A stretch of DNA of 64,000 nucleotides, from contig RWJK01000270.1 of NCBI GenBank assembly GCA_004335835.1, positions 22,677 to 86,676 of the forward strand, in the 5' to 3' direction. Under the pieces are notes generated by a model. That model did not search any database. It saw only the letters and a program-made list of their open reading frames with translations, and had not been told where the DNA came from. The stretch comes from Scenedesmus sp. ARA3 (lineage: Eukaryota; Chlorophyta; Chlorophyceae; Sphaeropleales; Scenedesmaceae). This document shows, piece after piece, positions 23,768 through 34,758 of the stretch. A program made the position numbers and the translations under genes. Within the stretch, counting starts at the first letter, position 1; the number at the start of each line of letters is the position of its first letter.

Positions 23768-26700
23768 ATGGCACTGCACTGCTTGCCGACTCGAAGTGGG
23801 CTGGCTGGTCGACCGAAAAGTGCTTCAAGTTGTTTCAGTAAAGGAACAAGCAATGTATTGGTGCCTGTGCTTCGTCAGCTAGCTCACTGCAGCACACCAG
23901 CAGCAGCTCGTGCAGCAGTGCAGCCTCACCGGCCATCAGCAGCAAGCGTCAGCAGCGAAGCAGCAGCCGCAGACGCGCCTGCCGCAGTCATAGAGAGCAT
24001 ATCTAGCTATGAGGACCCCCTCATGTGTGTGCCGGAGGACTTTGAGCTGGCCCCTGGCATGCTGAGCAGTGTAGACCGCACATCACCAGCAGCACCAGAG
24101 GATGCGTACAGGTGCATAGGCTGCATCAGGCCAGAGTGCCAGGTGAGACCCAGCAGTTCCACAGCAGTGTTGTTATGCTTTCAGCATTGCAATTGTGCCT
24201 ACAAGACTTGCAGTGCCTGGTTGAGGAAAGCTGGCTGTGCCTGCTGGCAACTCAAATGTCAGAGGAGCGAAGTTCGCTGTGCATCTTCTATCCGTGGCAA
24301 CAGCTAGCATTGGATACACATAGTCATCACACCTGCTGTCATCTGAGCCAGCTGTCCATGCACTTTCCTGCAAACTGCATCTTGGCGTCGTGCAGACTGA
24401 GGCGGGTTGTGCAGCCAGCCCATGGAGGTTCACTCAGGATGGCTACCTAAGGGAGATCCTGACAGCTCGTGTGTATGATGTGGCGGTAAGAGCTGTACAG
24501 TCCAGCGCAACAATAACAAACACCTTGTGGTGTTGCACAGCCCTTGACATTATCTGGTGTGTGACAAAGCGGCAGCAGCTAGCTGAATGTCAGTTGAGCT
24601 TGCAGCAGTTGGCAGCAGGACACTGCTGAGTAGTGTGTTGCCAGAGGCCAACATCCCCTAGCAGCGCTAGGAGGCTGCTGGCAAGCCCCAACTGCTGCTG
24701 CATGCTTTGTGCGCGGCACTGTGGCAGCAGACGTCAGGGCAAGCATAGGTGGTGGGCTGCCGGTGGTGTTGCCTGAGCAGCAGCGTCCGGGCTGTTGTGC
24801 CGTGCAGGTGCAAACGCCGCTGGAGCGAGCAGAGAAGCTGAGCGATGCGCTGGGCAATGATCTGCTGCTGAAGCGGGAGGACTTGCAGCCGGTGAGCAGC
24901 AGCAGCAGCAGCGTTAAGGTCAAGCCATCGGTTCCACAGCAGCTGCTGTATCACGTGCTTGTTTGCCAAGGCTGCAACTCAGCCCTGCTTAGGCATGGGT
25001 TGCTTACAGCTCTACATCCGCAGCACGCACCAGCTCATGTCACCTTCCTCATCTCGCCCAAGCAGCTGCTGGGGTCAAGGCGCTCATACCCTACAAACAA
25101 GCTGCACACGCTGCTGACTGTCTCGCGTGCCGGCATATCTGTGCCTCAGGTGTTCTCCTTCAAGCTGCGGGGCGCCTTCAACAAGATGGCCAAGCTGCCG
25201 AGGGAGGCGCTGGAGCGCGGCGTCATCACCAGCAGCGCGGGCAACCACGCGCAGGGCGTGGCGCTGGCGGCTGCCAAGCTGGTGAGGCGGCTGCTGCTGC
25301 TGCTGCTGATGCTGATGCTGATGCTGATGCTGCCGTAGTGGGGGTGCGATTGTTGGAGAGTAGGGCAGCACGATGGATGGGACTGAGCAGTTGAGGGGGA
25401 TCGATTAGAAACAGCAGCAACAGCAGCAGCAGTTGCTGTTGGGGACGCACCCAGCAGCATGCCTGGGCTGCTCAGCATGCGCTCCCCTGTTCCACCCGTC
25501 AGGCGGCTGTGTGTGGCTGTTGTCTCTAGCTGGCGAGGCTCTGTCCGTGCAACAACCAGCACACAATACCGTCATGCCACTCACAACAACAACAATTAAC
25601 AACAACAAAAACAATCAGACATAGGATATATCATGTGGTACGCAACATGTTGTGTTTCTCCGCGTGCCGCAGGGCTGCGTGGCGACCATCTGCATGCCTG
25701 TCAACACGCCTGACATCAAGGTGGCCAATGTGCGGCGGCTGGGCGGCCTGGTGGAGCTGGTGGGAGAGTCCTACCAGGAGGCGCAGGCCTACGCGCAGGT
25801 GAGCGTGCTTGACAGGCTGGTTGTGTGTCACCAGTTGGTTGCTGACAGCTTTTCCAGTACCACACATGTGGTGGGGGAGTCCTACCAGGGGGCGCAGGCC
25901 TACGTGCAGCTGGGGCTGGCTGGCTGGCTGGCTGTACGTCAGCAGCTGTGGGGCTTACTCTATAGCTTCTCCTGTACCTCGTACCACGTACGCGGTGGAC
26001 ATAAGCAGGAGGATATCGTGTTCGAATGGCCTGCGTGGTGTGTGCGCTCAGCTTGGTTGTATGCAATGTATGATGAAGGACTGCCGGTGCCGTGTGCAGC
26101 GGCATGCGCAACGCTGTGGCTGCTGGGACTCACGGCGTGCTGCTGTGGCCTGCTGGCTGCTGTCGCTGCCTGGTCCTGCAGGCGCGTGCGGTGCGTGATG
26201 GGCTCACGTTTGTGGCTCCATATGACGACCCACACACCATTGCTGGCCAGGGCACCATTGGTGACGAGATCCTGCGCCAGGTGAGCAGGCTTGGCATGGG
26301 ATCAGCTCAGTGATGCATGTAGCGCAGCGCAGCCTGGCGCATGTGGGGCAGTGTCACCTGTAGTTTCCTGGTGCAAGGTGGATCAGCGCAGCAGCAGACT
26401 GCACACAGTGTGCTGCTTGTCGGTGTTGATTTGCAGGATGATGCTCGCTGTGATCGCCAGCTGTGGGACTTGTGGTGTGTGAGTAAGGCGTATTCACTGC
26501 TGATGCTGATGTGATAATGGCTGCTGCTGCTGCTGCTGCTGCCGTGCTGGATGCAGATTGCAGACCCCACCAAGCTGGATGCCATCTTTGTGGCAATTGG
26601 GGGTGGCGGCTTGATCGCAGGCATTGCAGCATACGTCAAGGCGCTGCACCCACACATCCAGGTAGGCTGAGAGATGCCGCTACGAACCTGCTGCAGCAGC

Positions 26701-29324
26701 TGCCTTTTGTGATGTTGTGAGATCCGTGCTCGAGCCGCAGCATGGAATGTTCAGCAGAGGGGATAGTCATGCTGCCTTCACAGACCTGCAAACCTGCCGC
26801 TTGCCTGCCTGCCTGTGTTGTTGCTGTGCAATGGGACGCCTGCTGTGCTTTGTGACTCAATGTGCGTGTTGTGTCTGCCGCCTGTGCTCTGCTGCTGGCA
26901 GGTAATTGGCGTGGAGCCGTGTGGCGCCAACGCCATGGCCATGTCGCTGCAGCAGGGCAGGAGGGTCACACTGTCACGCGTGGACGCCTTTGCTGATGGT
27001 GTCGCAGTCAAGCACGTGAGTGGCGGCACCTGGCTGTTTAGTGTTTTGATGTCTGCAAGGCAGACACAAGCCGTGCTTGCATGCAAGGACAGCGCCGGCC
27101 ATGTGGCATGTTGTGGTGTTGTGTCAGTTGCGTCTCTGCAAGAATCCATAACCTTTGTGACAATGCTTGCATGGTGCTTGGCTTGTCGGCCTGCTTTGTT
27201 TTCCCCTGCTGTGCTTGCTGACAGGTGGTGCTGCACTGCATTGCGAATACACCACCAACCCTCTGCCGACCATTTCTCTGCCCCTGGCTCACTGCTGCTG
27301 CTGCTGCTGCTGCCGCAGGTTGGCGCTGAGACGTTCCGTCTGTGCCGTGAGCTGTGTGATGGCGTGCTGCTTGTAGACAACGCGGCCATCAGCGCGGCTA
27401 TCAAAGATGTGTTCAATGAGACGCGCAGCATCCTGGAGCCTGCGGGGGCAGTGGCGGTGGCGGGAGCCAAGGCCTGGCTCAAGGAGAATGGGCACCAGGT
27501 GAGAGAGACACAGAGGGAGAGAGAGGGAGAGTGAGCGAATGGAAGAGAGAGTGAGAGTGTGTGTGTGAGAGAGAAAAAGAGAGGCGCTGGCTGCGGCTTG
27601 CGTGAGGCTGCATGGGCCGCTGCGCAAAGCTTGGTGGCGTTGGCTGACCAGCAGCGGCAGGCACAAGCAAGCAAACAAGCAAGCAGGGTGCGGCAGGCGC
27701 CTTGTTCGCCATGTGACACATGCTGTATTTGCAGTGACTGCAGCCTTTGGCGGCATGCACATTCCTGCACTGCGCTGCTCACATCGCCGGCCTTCGTCGT
27801 TGTCTCAACTCCTTGCTGCGCCTGCTGCAAATCAAACAACCGCACTCACTTGCAGGGCAAGACAGTAGTAGCCGTCACCAGTGGTGCCAACATCAACTTT
27901 GAGCGCCTGCGGCTGGTGTCTGAGCTGGCTGACCTGGGAGCCAGCACAGAGGTGATGATGGCAACAAGCATCCCGGAGCGGCCGGGGGCCTTCCGCGAGT
28001 TTGTGCACACGGCGGCGGGCGGCAGCGGCAGCGACCTCAACGTCACGGAGTTCAAGTACAGGTGAGCATTGTTATAACAATGTTACAAAGATGTAACCGT
28101 CTTTGGTTGGTTGGTTGCCGACTAGCAGCTGTTTCTGATCAGTGCAGAGCTGCGTGCGCTGGTGAGGGTTATGCTCTTGCGTTCGGAACACATCACACAC
28201 TGACGTAACATGATGATGATGACACACTGACGTGTGCCTGTCACACTCTGCTGCCCCCGTGTCTGCTGCTGCGTGCTGGCTGTGCTCAGGTACTCTGCGG
28301 GCGCAAACGCCAACATCCTGTGGTCTGCGGGCGTGCGTGACCGCTCCGAGGTCACAGCTGCCATGGAGCGGCTGCAGGCAGCAGGCATGCCCACCATAGA
28401 CATCAGCGGCATGGAGTCGGCACGGGTGAGTGCACATGCATCGGGCTTGCAGGCTGATTGGATTGACCCGATGAATTGTCCTGCAAGCAGCAGCGTGTGG
28501 ATGGGGGATTGTCTGGTGTGCATGAGGTGTCGTGCCTCTATGCGTGGTAGTTGCATGTACCGTGTGCTGCAGTGAGTTTCTGTGTGTCTGCTTGCAGCAT
28601 TCAATGGTCAACTTGGCAGCCTGCATGCAGGTCGTTGTATGGGAACAGGATGGAACTGGGCTTAATGGTGCTGCCTGCTGTGTGTTGACTGACTGTCTGC
28701 TGTGCTGCAGATACACCTGAGGCACTTGGTGGGCGGCCGTGCACGATCATACATGGGCGAGATTCCAAACGAACGCATCTACCAGGTGAGGAGCCAGGGC
28801 TAGGACAGGTTGATGCAGCAAGTTTCGTCGGCGACGCTTTTGGTCGTGCTGCATCAAGCCTGCTGCCAGTACAGCTGCACAGTATGTTCAATGCTAATGC
28901 TTGGCCTGCTGCAGCTGCCTGCAAGCATATGACTCGCCTGTGCAGCAGACCATACCTTTGCATCTTCATGCTGCCGAGTGCCCCTGCGCCTTCCCCGCTC
29001 ATGCACGTCGCCCCCATCGCTCACATTCTTCTCGACCAAACTCACCTCAAATATTCAAACATGCTGCAGGTGCAATTCCCGGAGCGCCCCGGCGCGCTGC
29101 GCCGCTTCCTTGACGCGCTGTCGTCCCCCGAGGGCGGCTGGAACGTGACGCTGTTCCACTACCGCTGCACCGGCAACCGCGAGAGCTACGTGATGCTGGG
29201 GCTGCAGGTGCCGCCGCAGCAGGACAAGGCCTGGCGCAAGGTGACCAAGGCGCTGCAGGACGAGTTCACGTTTGAGGAGCTGGGCGGGGAGGAGCGGCGC
29301 GTGTTCAACATGTTCATCCAGTAA
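23768..29324 (+). CDS. ilvA: Threonine deaminase (threonine ammonia-lyase), plastid, two ACT domains
   Basis: Converts threonine to 2-oxobutanoate, the first committed step of isoleucine synthesis. It is PLP-dependent and feedback-inhibited by isoleucine through its ACT domains. Exons: 23768-24142, 24438-24485, 24808-24891, 25150-25281, 25673-25798, 26182-26280, 26557-26661, 26902-27015, 27319-27498, 27856-28061, 28290-28425, 28711-28785, 29070-29324; 644 aa. The N-terminal ~100 residues are Ala/Ser/Arg-rich, consistent with a plastid transit peptide. The catalytic domain shows [12 protein letters not shown] with PLP lysine 174, SSAGNHAQG, and the phosphate-binding Gly-rich loop at 303-306 (IGGGGLIAG). 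ACT1 begins near SIPERPGAF (about 459) and ACT2 near [12 protein letters not shown] (about 562). An unusual CIGCIRPEC precedes the catalytic domain. Confidence 0.97.
25870..25980 (+). repeat. Donor-edge echo of threonine deaminase exon 5
   Basis: A diverged tandem duplicate of about 111 bp. The end of the exon 25673-25798 (codons for [12 protein letters not shown]) and the following intron bases recur, with [12 protein letters not shown] still readable. The copied donor is CTGGGG, so it is no longer a splice site. Confidence 0.9.
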
Positions 29325-29410
29325 TAGAGGTTTAAAAATAGAGTGGTGCAGCGTGCTTGTGCTATGTGGCATTCAGGTGGCTGGCTGTGGTGTGTGCAGC
29401 AGAACGCTGG

Positions 29411-29438
29411 GTGCGTGTTCAACATGTTTACCCAGCAG
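29411..29438 (+). repeat. Echo of the threonine deaminase terminal exon
   Basis: Repeats the last codons (RVFNMFIQ read as CVFNMFTQ) about 110 bp downstream of the real stop codon, with the stop codon itself altered to CAG. Confidence 0.75.
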
Positions 29439-30126
29439 CGCTGCAGCACAGCTGCCCAGGTGCTGTCGGCTTTGTGTTGTAGCGTTTGGGGTGGCTGCTT
29501 GGGTCTTGTTGAGTGGAATGATGGGAGTGTGTGTAGTGCTGTGGGTGTGTGCTGCCGGGGCAGCTCCTGGGCTGGATGTTTATCAAGGTTGTGCCTGCAC
29601 AGGCAGGAGGAGGGTGTGTGTGTTTATCGCAGTGTACAGTCTGGGTTGCCGCACGTGGCGCCAGCATAGTGCCAGCTATTTGTGCACAAACAGGCACTGT
29701 GCGCAGTCGACGCCTCTCTGCGCTAGCAAGAGCTGAATTCTAGGGCTGCTCACAAGTCCAGTGTATTTTCTTTTTGGCTTGAGGCACAGTTAGCGCTGAT
29801 CTGTGTCAATGAGCTGGGCCTTGAAACACAGGCCATGCCAAGCATTGATTGTGCCAGTCCTTGCCCGCATCATGTTGTACGTGATGTACGTACAGTGTAC
29901 TGCTTCCTGCACATGGGCCTGGGCTGTACAGGTGCTTGCATAGTGAGTGGGCCTGTGCAGCACTGTGTTGCATTTGCTTATCAGATATATGTTTCGTCGT
30001 TATCGCAGTACTGCATCAATAATACCAGCTTGTGCTGTGGAGGGATCATGGAGCCATGCCATGATGGCCTGCATGCAGGCTGCTGTTCGAAATGTGGCAC
30101 ATCCGCTGGCAGCTGACTGGGCGGCT

Positions 30127-30131
30127 TGTAA
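30127..30131 (+). terminator. Candidate TGTAA polyadenylation signal of threonine deaminase
   Basis: TGTAA about 800 bp after the stop, with no better candidate noticed earlier. Confidence 0.3.
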
Positions 30132-30575
30132 CACGACCTGGTTGTCATTTATGCCCGCGGTGGTCACTTGTTGGGTGGCGCACGGCGCGGAGCGCAGTGG
30201 AGTGCTGCATGTGCGCAGCATGTGGGCCTGTACTCCCGCGCAAAGTTCTGTCGTGGTGATGAACTAAACTGCAGGACCAACCTCACATCAATGCAAATGT
30301 ACCGAAACTCGTGTTAATGACGATTGCTGGGAGTGCAACTCGTGCTCAAGCAAAAACACCCGCACCCCACCGTCAGTTGCAGGCAGCAGAACGCGCATTG
30401 GGTCTATCGCTGTGAAGCATGATCGCTACTGCTCAGAGCTATTGCAGCGCTGCTAACGTGTACTCGTCACAACGACTCGCAGAAGCTCACTTGCTCCAGA
30501 GCACTCCGGAACATGTGCTGAAGCAGAGATCCTGCGTCCTTGACTTCATCTTCATATCACGCCTAAAGGCGCTGG

Positions 30576-33335
30576 ATGTCTGATCACCGCTTGAGGGCGC
30601 TTTTCAACTACAGTAGTCCTCGGTCTGTAGCCAAGCTCACTACTGCAGGCATCGCCTCGGGAGTCGCTGCAACTGCCATACTAGCGAACAGAGATAAACT
30701 TAGCAATATAAGGTGCGCCATCTGCACAGTGGCAGCTCTTCCAGCTCCACAAGGCTGGGTCACAAACCCCAGCCTGGCCTGATCGCTTATACACCTGCTT
30801 GTTGCTGCTGCTGCAGGATAAGCTTGAACAGCACTTTGATAGAGGCAATATCAGGAGCTGCTGGCGAGGTAGCCCAGGTAACTCCACCCCTCATGCAGCT
30901 CCATGCATGTGCTGTACTGCCAGCAACTGCTTGTGCACACTGCAGCTGTTGGAGCAAGCATACGCATGCATGCTGCCGCTGCACGCCAGTTTGCTTGCAC
31001 ACCAGCTGTTCTCACAACTGCAGTCAGCACACCATACCCATCTTTGCTCCCCCTACACCCTGTATGCTGGCGCTGCTGCTCCTGCGTGCAGATAGCGCTA
31101 GTGTACCCGCTAGACACAGTGAAGGTGCGCTGCCAAGCAGCAGGTCTCAACAGCAGGCAGGTGCTGGCACAGCTATGGCGCTCCACCGGCGGTAACTGGC
31201 CCGCGCTGCTGTCAGCGCTGTATGCCGGCGCGCTGCCAGCTGTACCACTGTCTGTGCTGGTCGGCGCTGTGCACTATGTGTCGTTCTGCACAACACGGCG
31301 GGCGCTTGCGAAAGTGACCAAGGCAGACGGTGAAAGCAGCAGCAGCAGCAGCCAGCAGCCGGGTGACACATTACAGCCCCTGCTGGAGCAGCAGCAGCAG
31401 CATGCACACCAGCACGTCATTGTAACGCATGGCGTAACAGGCACGCACTTCATGCCCATGGAGGACCCAGCAGCAGCAGCAGACGAGGCACCAGACGACA
31501 CCAGCCTGCAGGACAGCAGCAGCAGCAGCAGCAGCAGCGCCAGACCTGCAGCAGCAGCAGCAGACGCTGTGGCGCTGACAGCAGCAGCAGCAGCAGAGTC
31601 GGAGGCAGATGCCGATGCACGGCCCATATCGCATGATGTGGGTGAGGGCAGCATGTCGCTGAACATGGCGTGTGCTGTCATCACTGCTGTCATCACTGCT
31701 GTGGTGGAGGCGCCACTGGAGCAGTTCCGGCACAACAGCCAGGCCGGCAACATACACGGCAACTTTGTGCGCGAGATGTGGCGGGTGAGGCGCAAGTGCA
31801 GCTGCGGCCGAGGGAACATGTACAATATGGCACCATTGCCTTGCACCATTGCACATGATCAGTGTACTGCCTAGCTGGCTTTACATGTGTGCAACCCACA
31901 TACCAGCTGCTGCCCCCAACCCATGCCGCCATTGACTCCACCGCAGTGTTTGCACCAATGCTTGCTGCACTTTCCAAGTCTCAATCCTTCACACTGACCG
32001 TTGCCTGCATCTCCTCCGAACTGTTTTTCCGTGCTCCGAGGGGCCGCGCGCGCTGCACTATGCAAGTCACACACACTCACACCAGCTGCTGCTGCCTGCA
32101 TCTGCTGCTGGCCGCATCTGGCTCCACCTTCTCCCAGGTACTATGCACCTCCGGTCCGCGCTCGCTGTACTTTGCAAGCTCAAACCTTTCAAACTAATCA
32201 CTGCCTGCATTTTCTCCGGCCTGTTCCCCCATGCTGCCAGGTGCTGCGCACCTCGGGCCCGCGCTCGCTGTACTTTGGCTTTGTGCCGTACTGCCTTGAG
32301 AGCTGGCCGTATGACGTGAGCGAGCTGCTGGTGGTGGGCGCTGCTGCTGATGCGCGGGGCGCCCCCGGCCTGGCTGGAATCAAGCCGGCTGTGTTTGACA
32401 TGACCGTGGGTGCGCTGGCAGGCACAGTCGCGGTGAGTGGAGGGCAGTGTGCAGGCTGGAGCCTGTCTGGACAGCTGTAGATGCAAAAAGAGAGCTTGCT
32501 GTGTTTGACATGACTGTGGGCACATTTGTGGTGAGTTGGCAGTGTCTGAAGCCTGTGGATGGCAGCAGCAGAGCTTTTTTTGCTGTGTGTTGCTGGTCCT
32601 TGAGCTGCAGAAGTGGCGGCGGCCTTTGGGCCGCGGAAGCTGCTGGACGGCGAGTCTGCCACAAAACATCTCGCAGCAGCACGAATATCTGGCCACACCG
32701 GTCACACCTGCACTGCAGCACTGCCACTATCATTGACATTATCCATGGTCCTGCTGCTGCTGCTGCCCTGTGCTTGCTTCAGGTGCTTGTCAGCATGCCG
32801 TTTGACGTCGTGAAGACGTACATGCAGACGCACGGCACAGGCATGGCAGCGGAGGGCCTGCGCGAGAGCGTGGGCGCATTCTGGGCCACAGGCAGCAGGC
32901 TGGTGGCCAAGGGCGGCCCTGGGGCGCTGTTTGTTGGGCTTGCTCCGCGCCTGGCCCACCAGGTCCCTGGTGAGTGGCTGTGGAACTTGAATGCAATGAC
33001 GCATTGCTTGCTGTTGATGTTTGTCTGCTGCAGGACAACAAGAATGAGGTCTTTGACTGCAGCATTGTCTATTGCAGTTGCTGCAGGGCCGCGGGCAAGG
33101 CCACAATGCTTGGGGTTTACAGAGTTCCAAGCGTTGTTCTTCATGTTGCTGCTGTCCATAGTATCGCCGACCTTTCTTAACTTTGTGCTGGAGCTGATAG
33201 CCACTCACAGGCCACGCCTCACTTTGTGTTGATGTCTTTGCAGGAGCCATGGTGTGCTGGCTGGCAATAGAGAGCATGCAGCGCCACTTGAAGAAGTGTG
33301 CAGAGCAGCAGCAGCAGCAGCAGTGCCCAGCCTAG
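30576..33335 (+). CDS. Mitochondrial carrier family (SLC25-like) transporter with a low-complexity insert
   Basis: Six exons: 30576-30712, 30817-30877, 31092-31784, 32241-32432, 32783-32969, 33244-33335; 453 aa with closed phases. All three carrier repeats keep a P-X-[DE]-X-X-[KR] signature: PLDTVK (about 72-77), PLEQFR (about 274-279) and PFDVVK (about 367-372). The usual hydrophobic helix precedes each. Carriers of this family exchange metabolites across the mitochondrial inner membrane or another organelle membrane. The substrate cannot be read from what I see. The protein is about 150 residues longer than typical. The excess is a Ser/Gln/Ala/Asp-rich stretch at about residues 145-245, inside the matrix-loop region between helices 2 and 3, plus a poly-Gln C-terminus. 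Confidence 0.84.
31974..32070 (+). repeat. Second, more diverged acceptor-edge echo of carrier exon 4
   Basis: Resembles both the echo at 32129-32180 and the real exon edge, including the leading TTGCCTGCAT-type segment and the GGCCGCGCGCGCTG-like start of the exon. The splice acceptor has decayed. Confidence 0.65.
32129..32180 (+). repeat. Acceptor-edge echo of carrier exon 4
   Basis: Copies the start of the exon at 32241 with its CCAG acceptor. The codons for SGPRSLYF are intact before the copy runs out of homology. It sits about 100 bp upstream of the real acceptor. Confidence 0.88.
32498..32552 (+). repeat. Donor-edge echo of carrier exon 4
   Basis: Copies the end of the exon 32241-32432 (codons VFDMTVG) plus a GTGAGT donor and following intron bases, with an internal deletion of about 12 bp. 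The real edge is at 32388-32447. Confidence 0.85.
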
Positions 33336-34758
33336 TTGTTTTAGTTGTTGACGCAGGCAGTAACAGACCCGTTCTATGTATGTGAATAGAGGGAATATGT
33401 GCGTAGAGGGAAGGAAAGCTGTGGAAGTGGTGCGAGGCACCGACTCCGGACGTGTTCTGTTGTGCGCAGCAGTGGCTAGCATAGTTGCTGTTTTGTTCAC
33501 TTGTGTGCTGTAGTTGCACGCATGCTGGCTTTGCCAGCCAGAGAAGGTGAGGCCATGCATCCATGGCTGAGGGGCTCTGTGCCAGTTTTGACTGCGAGGA
33601 GAGAGGTCTGGTTGCAGGGATGTGCTGGAACAAGGATGTGGGCTGAGCGCTGTTGAGGATTTTGTTTTCTGGCGCCCGATTGCAGCAGGGCGGCACATGA
33701 TGATGCTCATAGTTTTGGGGTGTCGGCAGTCAAGGCTGTCACTGTGAAATGCTTACGTTGCGTGGCATTACATGCTCCCGTCACATGGCTTTGCATGGCA
33801 GGATTATGTGTGAAAAGCACTGCAACTTGCCAGGCAGCACTGTGCCCTACAGGCTATGAAGTCGTAGTGCTGGCATGCATCATGCATGCCTCATGTCAAC
33901 AGTGTTGACAGCCTGTGGTTGAACAACAGCATGCAGTCAACAGTGTTGACAGCCTGTGGTTGAACAACAGCATGCTCAGCTAGCAGTGTCCTGAGTCCTC
34001 AGCTTGTATACACCTGAGTGCCCAGCTGGTGCGTATGTGAGTGCTGGTGCATGTTCACTGCTCACACAGCAAAAACTTGCCTGCAGATCCGGTGACCAGG
34101 CCTGCTTGTGAATAGGCCTGTCGATGGTTCTGGCGCAGCTGCGCACTATGCGCTGGACTGCATCCAGCGGATGGCTGTACAGTGGTCCCTTACAGTGCAC
34201 TGCGTTTGATGGAGCCAGCTGTTTTTTTGCGTGAGGGCAGCTGGCAACGTAGGATGTGTGTGCTGGGGCTGTTCAGCCGCACTGCCAGATTCATACTGGC
34301 TGCCAGTGGCAGCCAGTTGCAATCACGTACAAGCGCGCTTGTCAGTGCTGGCCAGGGTTTTGATGCTTGATTCGGACAGGTGGTATACTTTGAGGCCTGG
34401 AAGGCTGTCTGGAGTTATGGCTGCTTTTGCTGCATCTCGCTCAGGTGTCCTGTGGACTCCACCTTGGAGGTGCCAGCATGTTACAGTGCCGTGTCTGCTG
34501 CAGGCTGCAGCTGGTGTAGGAGCAGTCCGTCGCCACTTGTGTGTCAATGGCGAGGTGTTGCTGGAAGTTGGCCAAGAACCGTGCGTGTAACTCGCGTGCC
34601 CAACGCTGCAAATGTAACAGGTCCTTTTGTACCATTGTCACTACTGGTGACTAGTGCCATCTTGCACGCTCTTATCCACGACTAGTGGATTTTCACGTAC
34701 ATTGACACATTGGAATTCGAGTTCAACGAAACTCTTTTCCGCAGATCACGTATTTGCC
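33336..34758. other. Intergenic region, carrier to binding-protein gene
   Basis: 1.4 kb without a supported gene. The only structure noted is the 41-bp direct repeat at 33895-33976. Confidence 0.5.
33895..33976. repeat. 41-bp tandem direct repeat carrying a 15-bp inverted repeat
   Basis: Two nearly identical 41-bp units start at 33895 and 33936. Each opens with GTCAACA-G-TGTTGAC, a 7-bp inverted repeat around one base. Confidence 0.9.

Larger units (their letters stand above)
29325..30575. other. Intergenic region and 3' flank of threonine deaminase
   Basis: 1.25 kb with no supported gene. It holds an echo of the deaminase terminal exon (29411-29438) and a candidate TGTAA poly(A) signal at 30127-30131, implying a long 3' UTR of about 800 bp. 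Confidence 0.5.

Noticed and set aside
26778..27845. 355-codon minus-strand ORF
   Set aside because: Covers three threonine deaminase exons and their introns on the opposite strand; composition is that of an antisense frame and no domain is visible.
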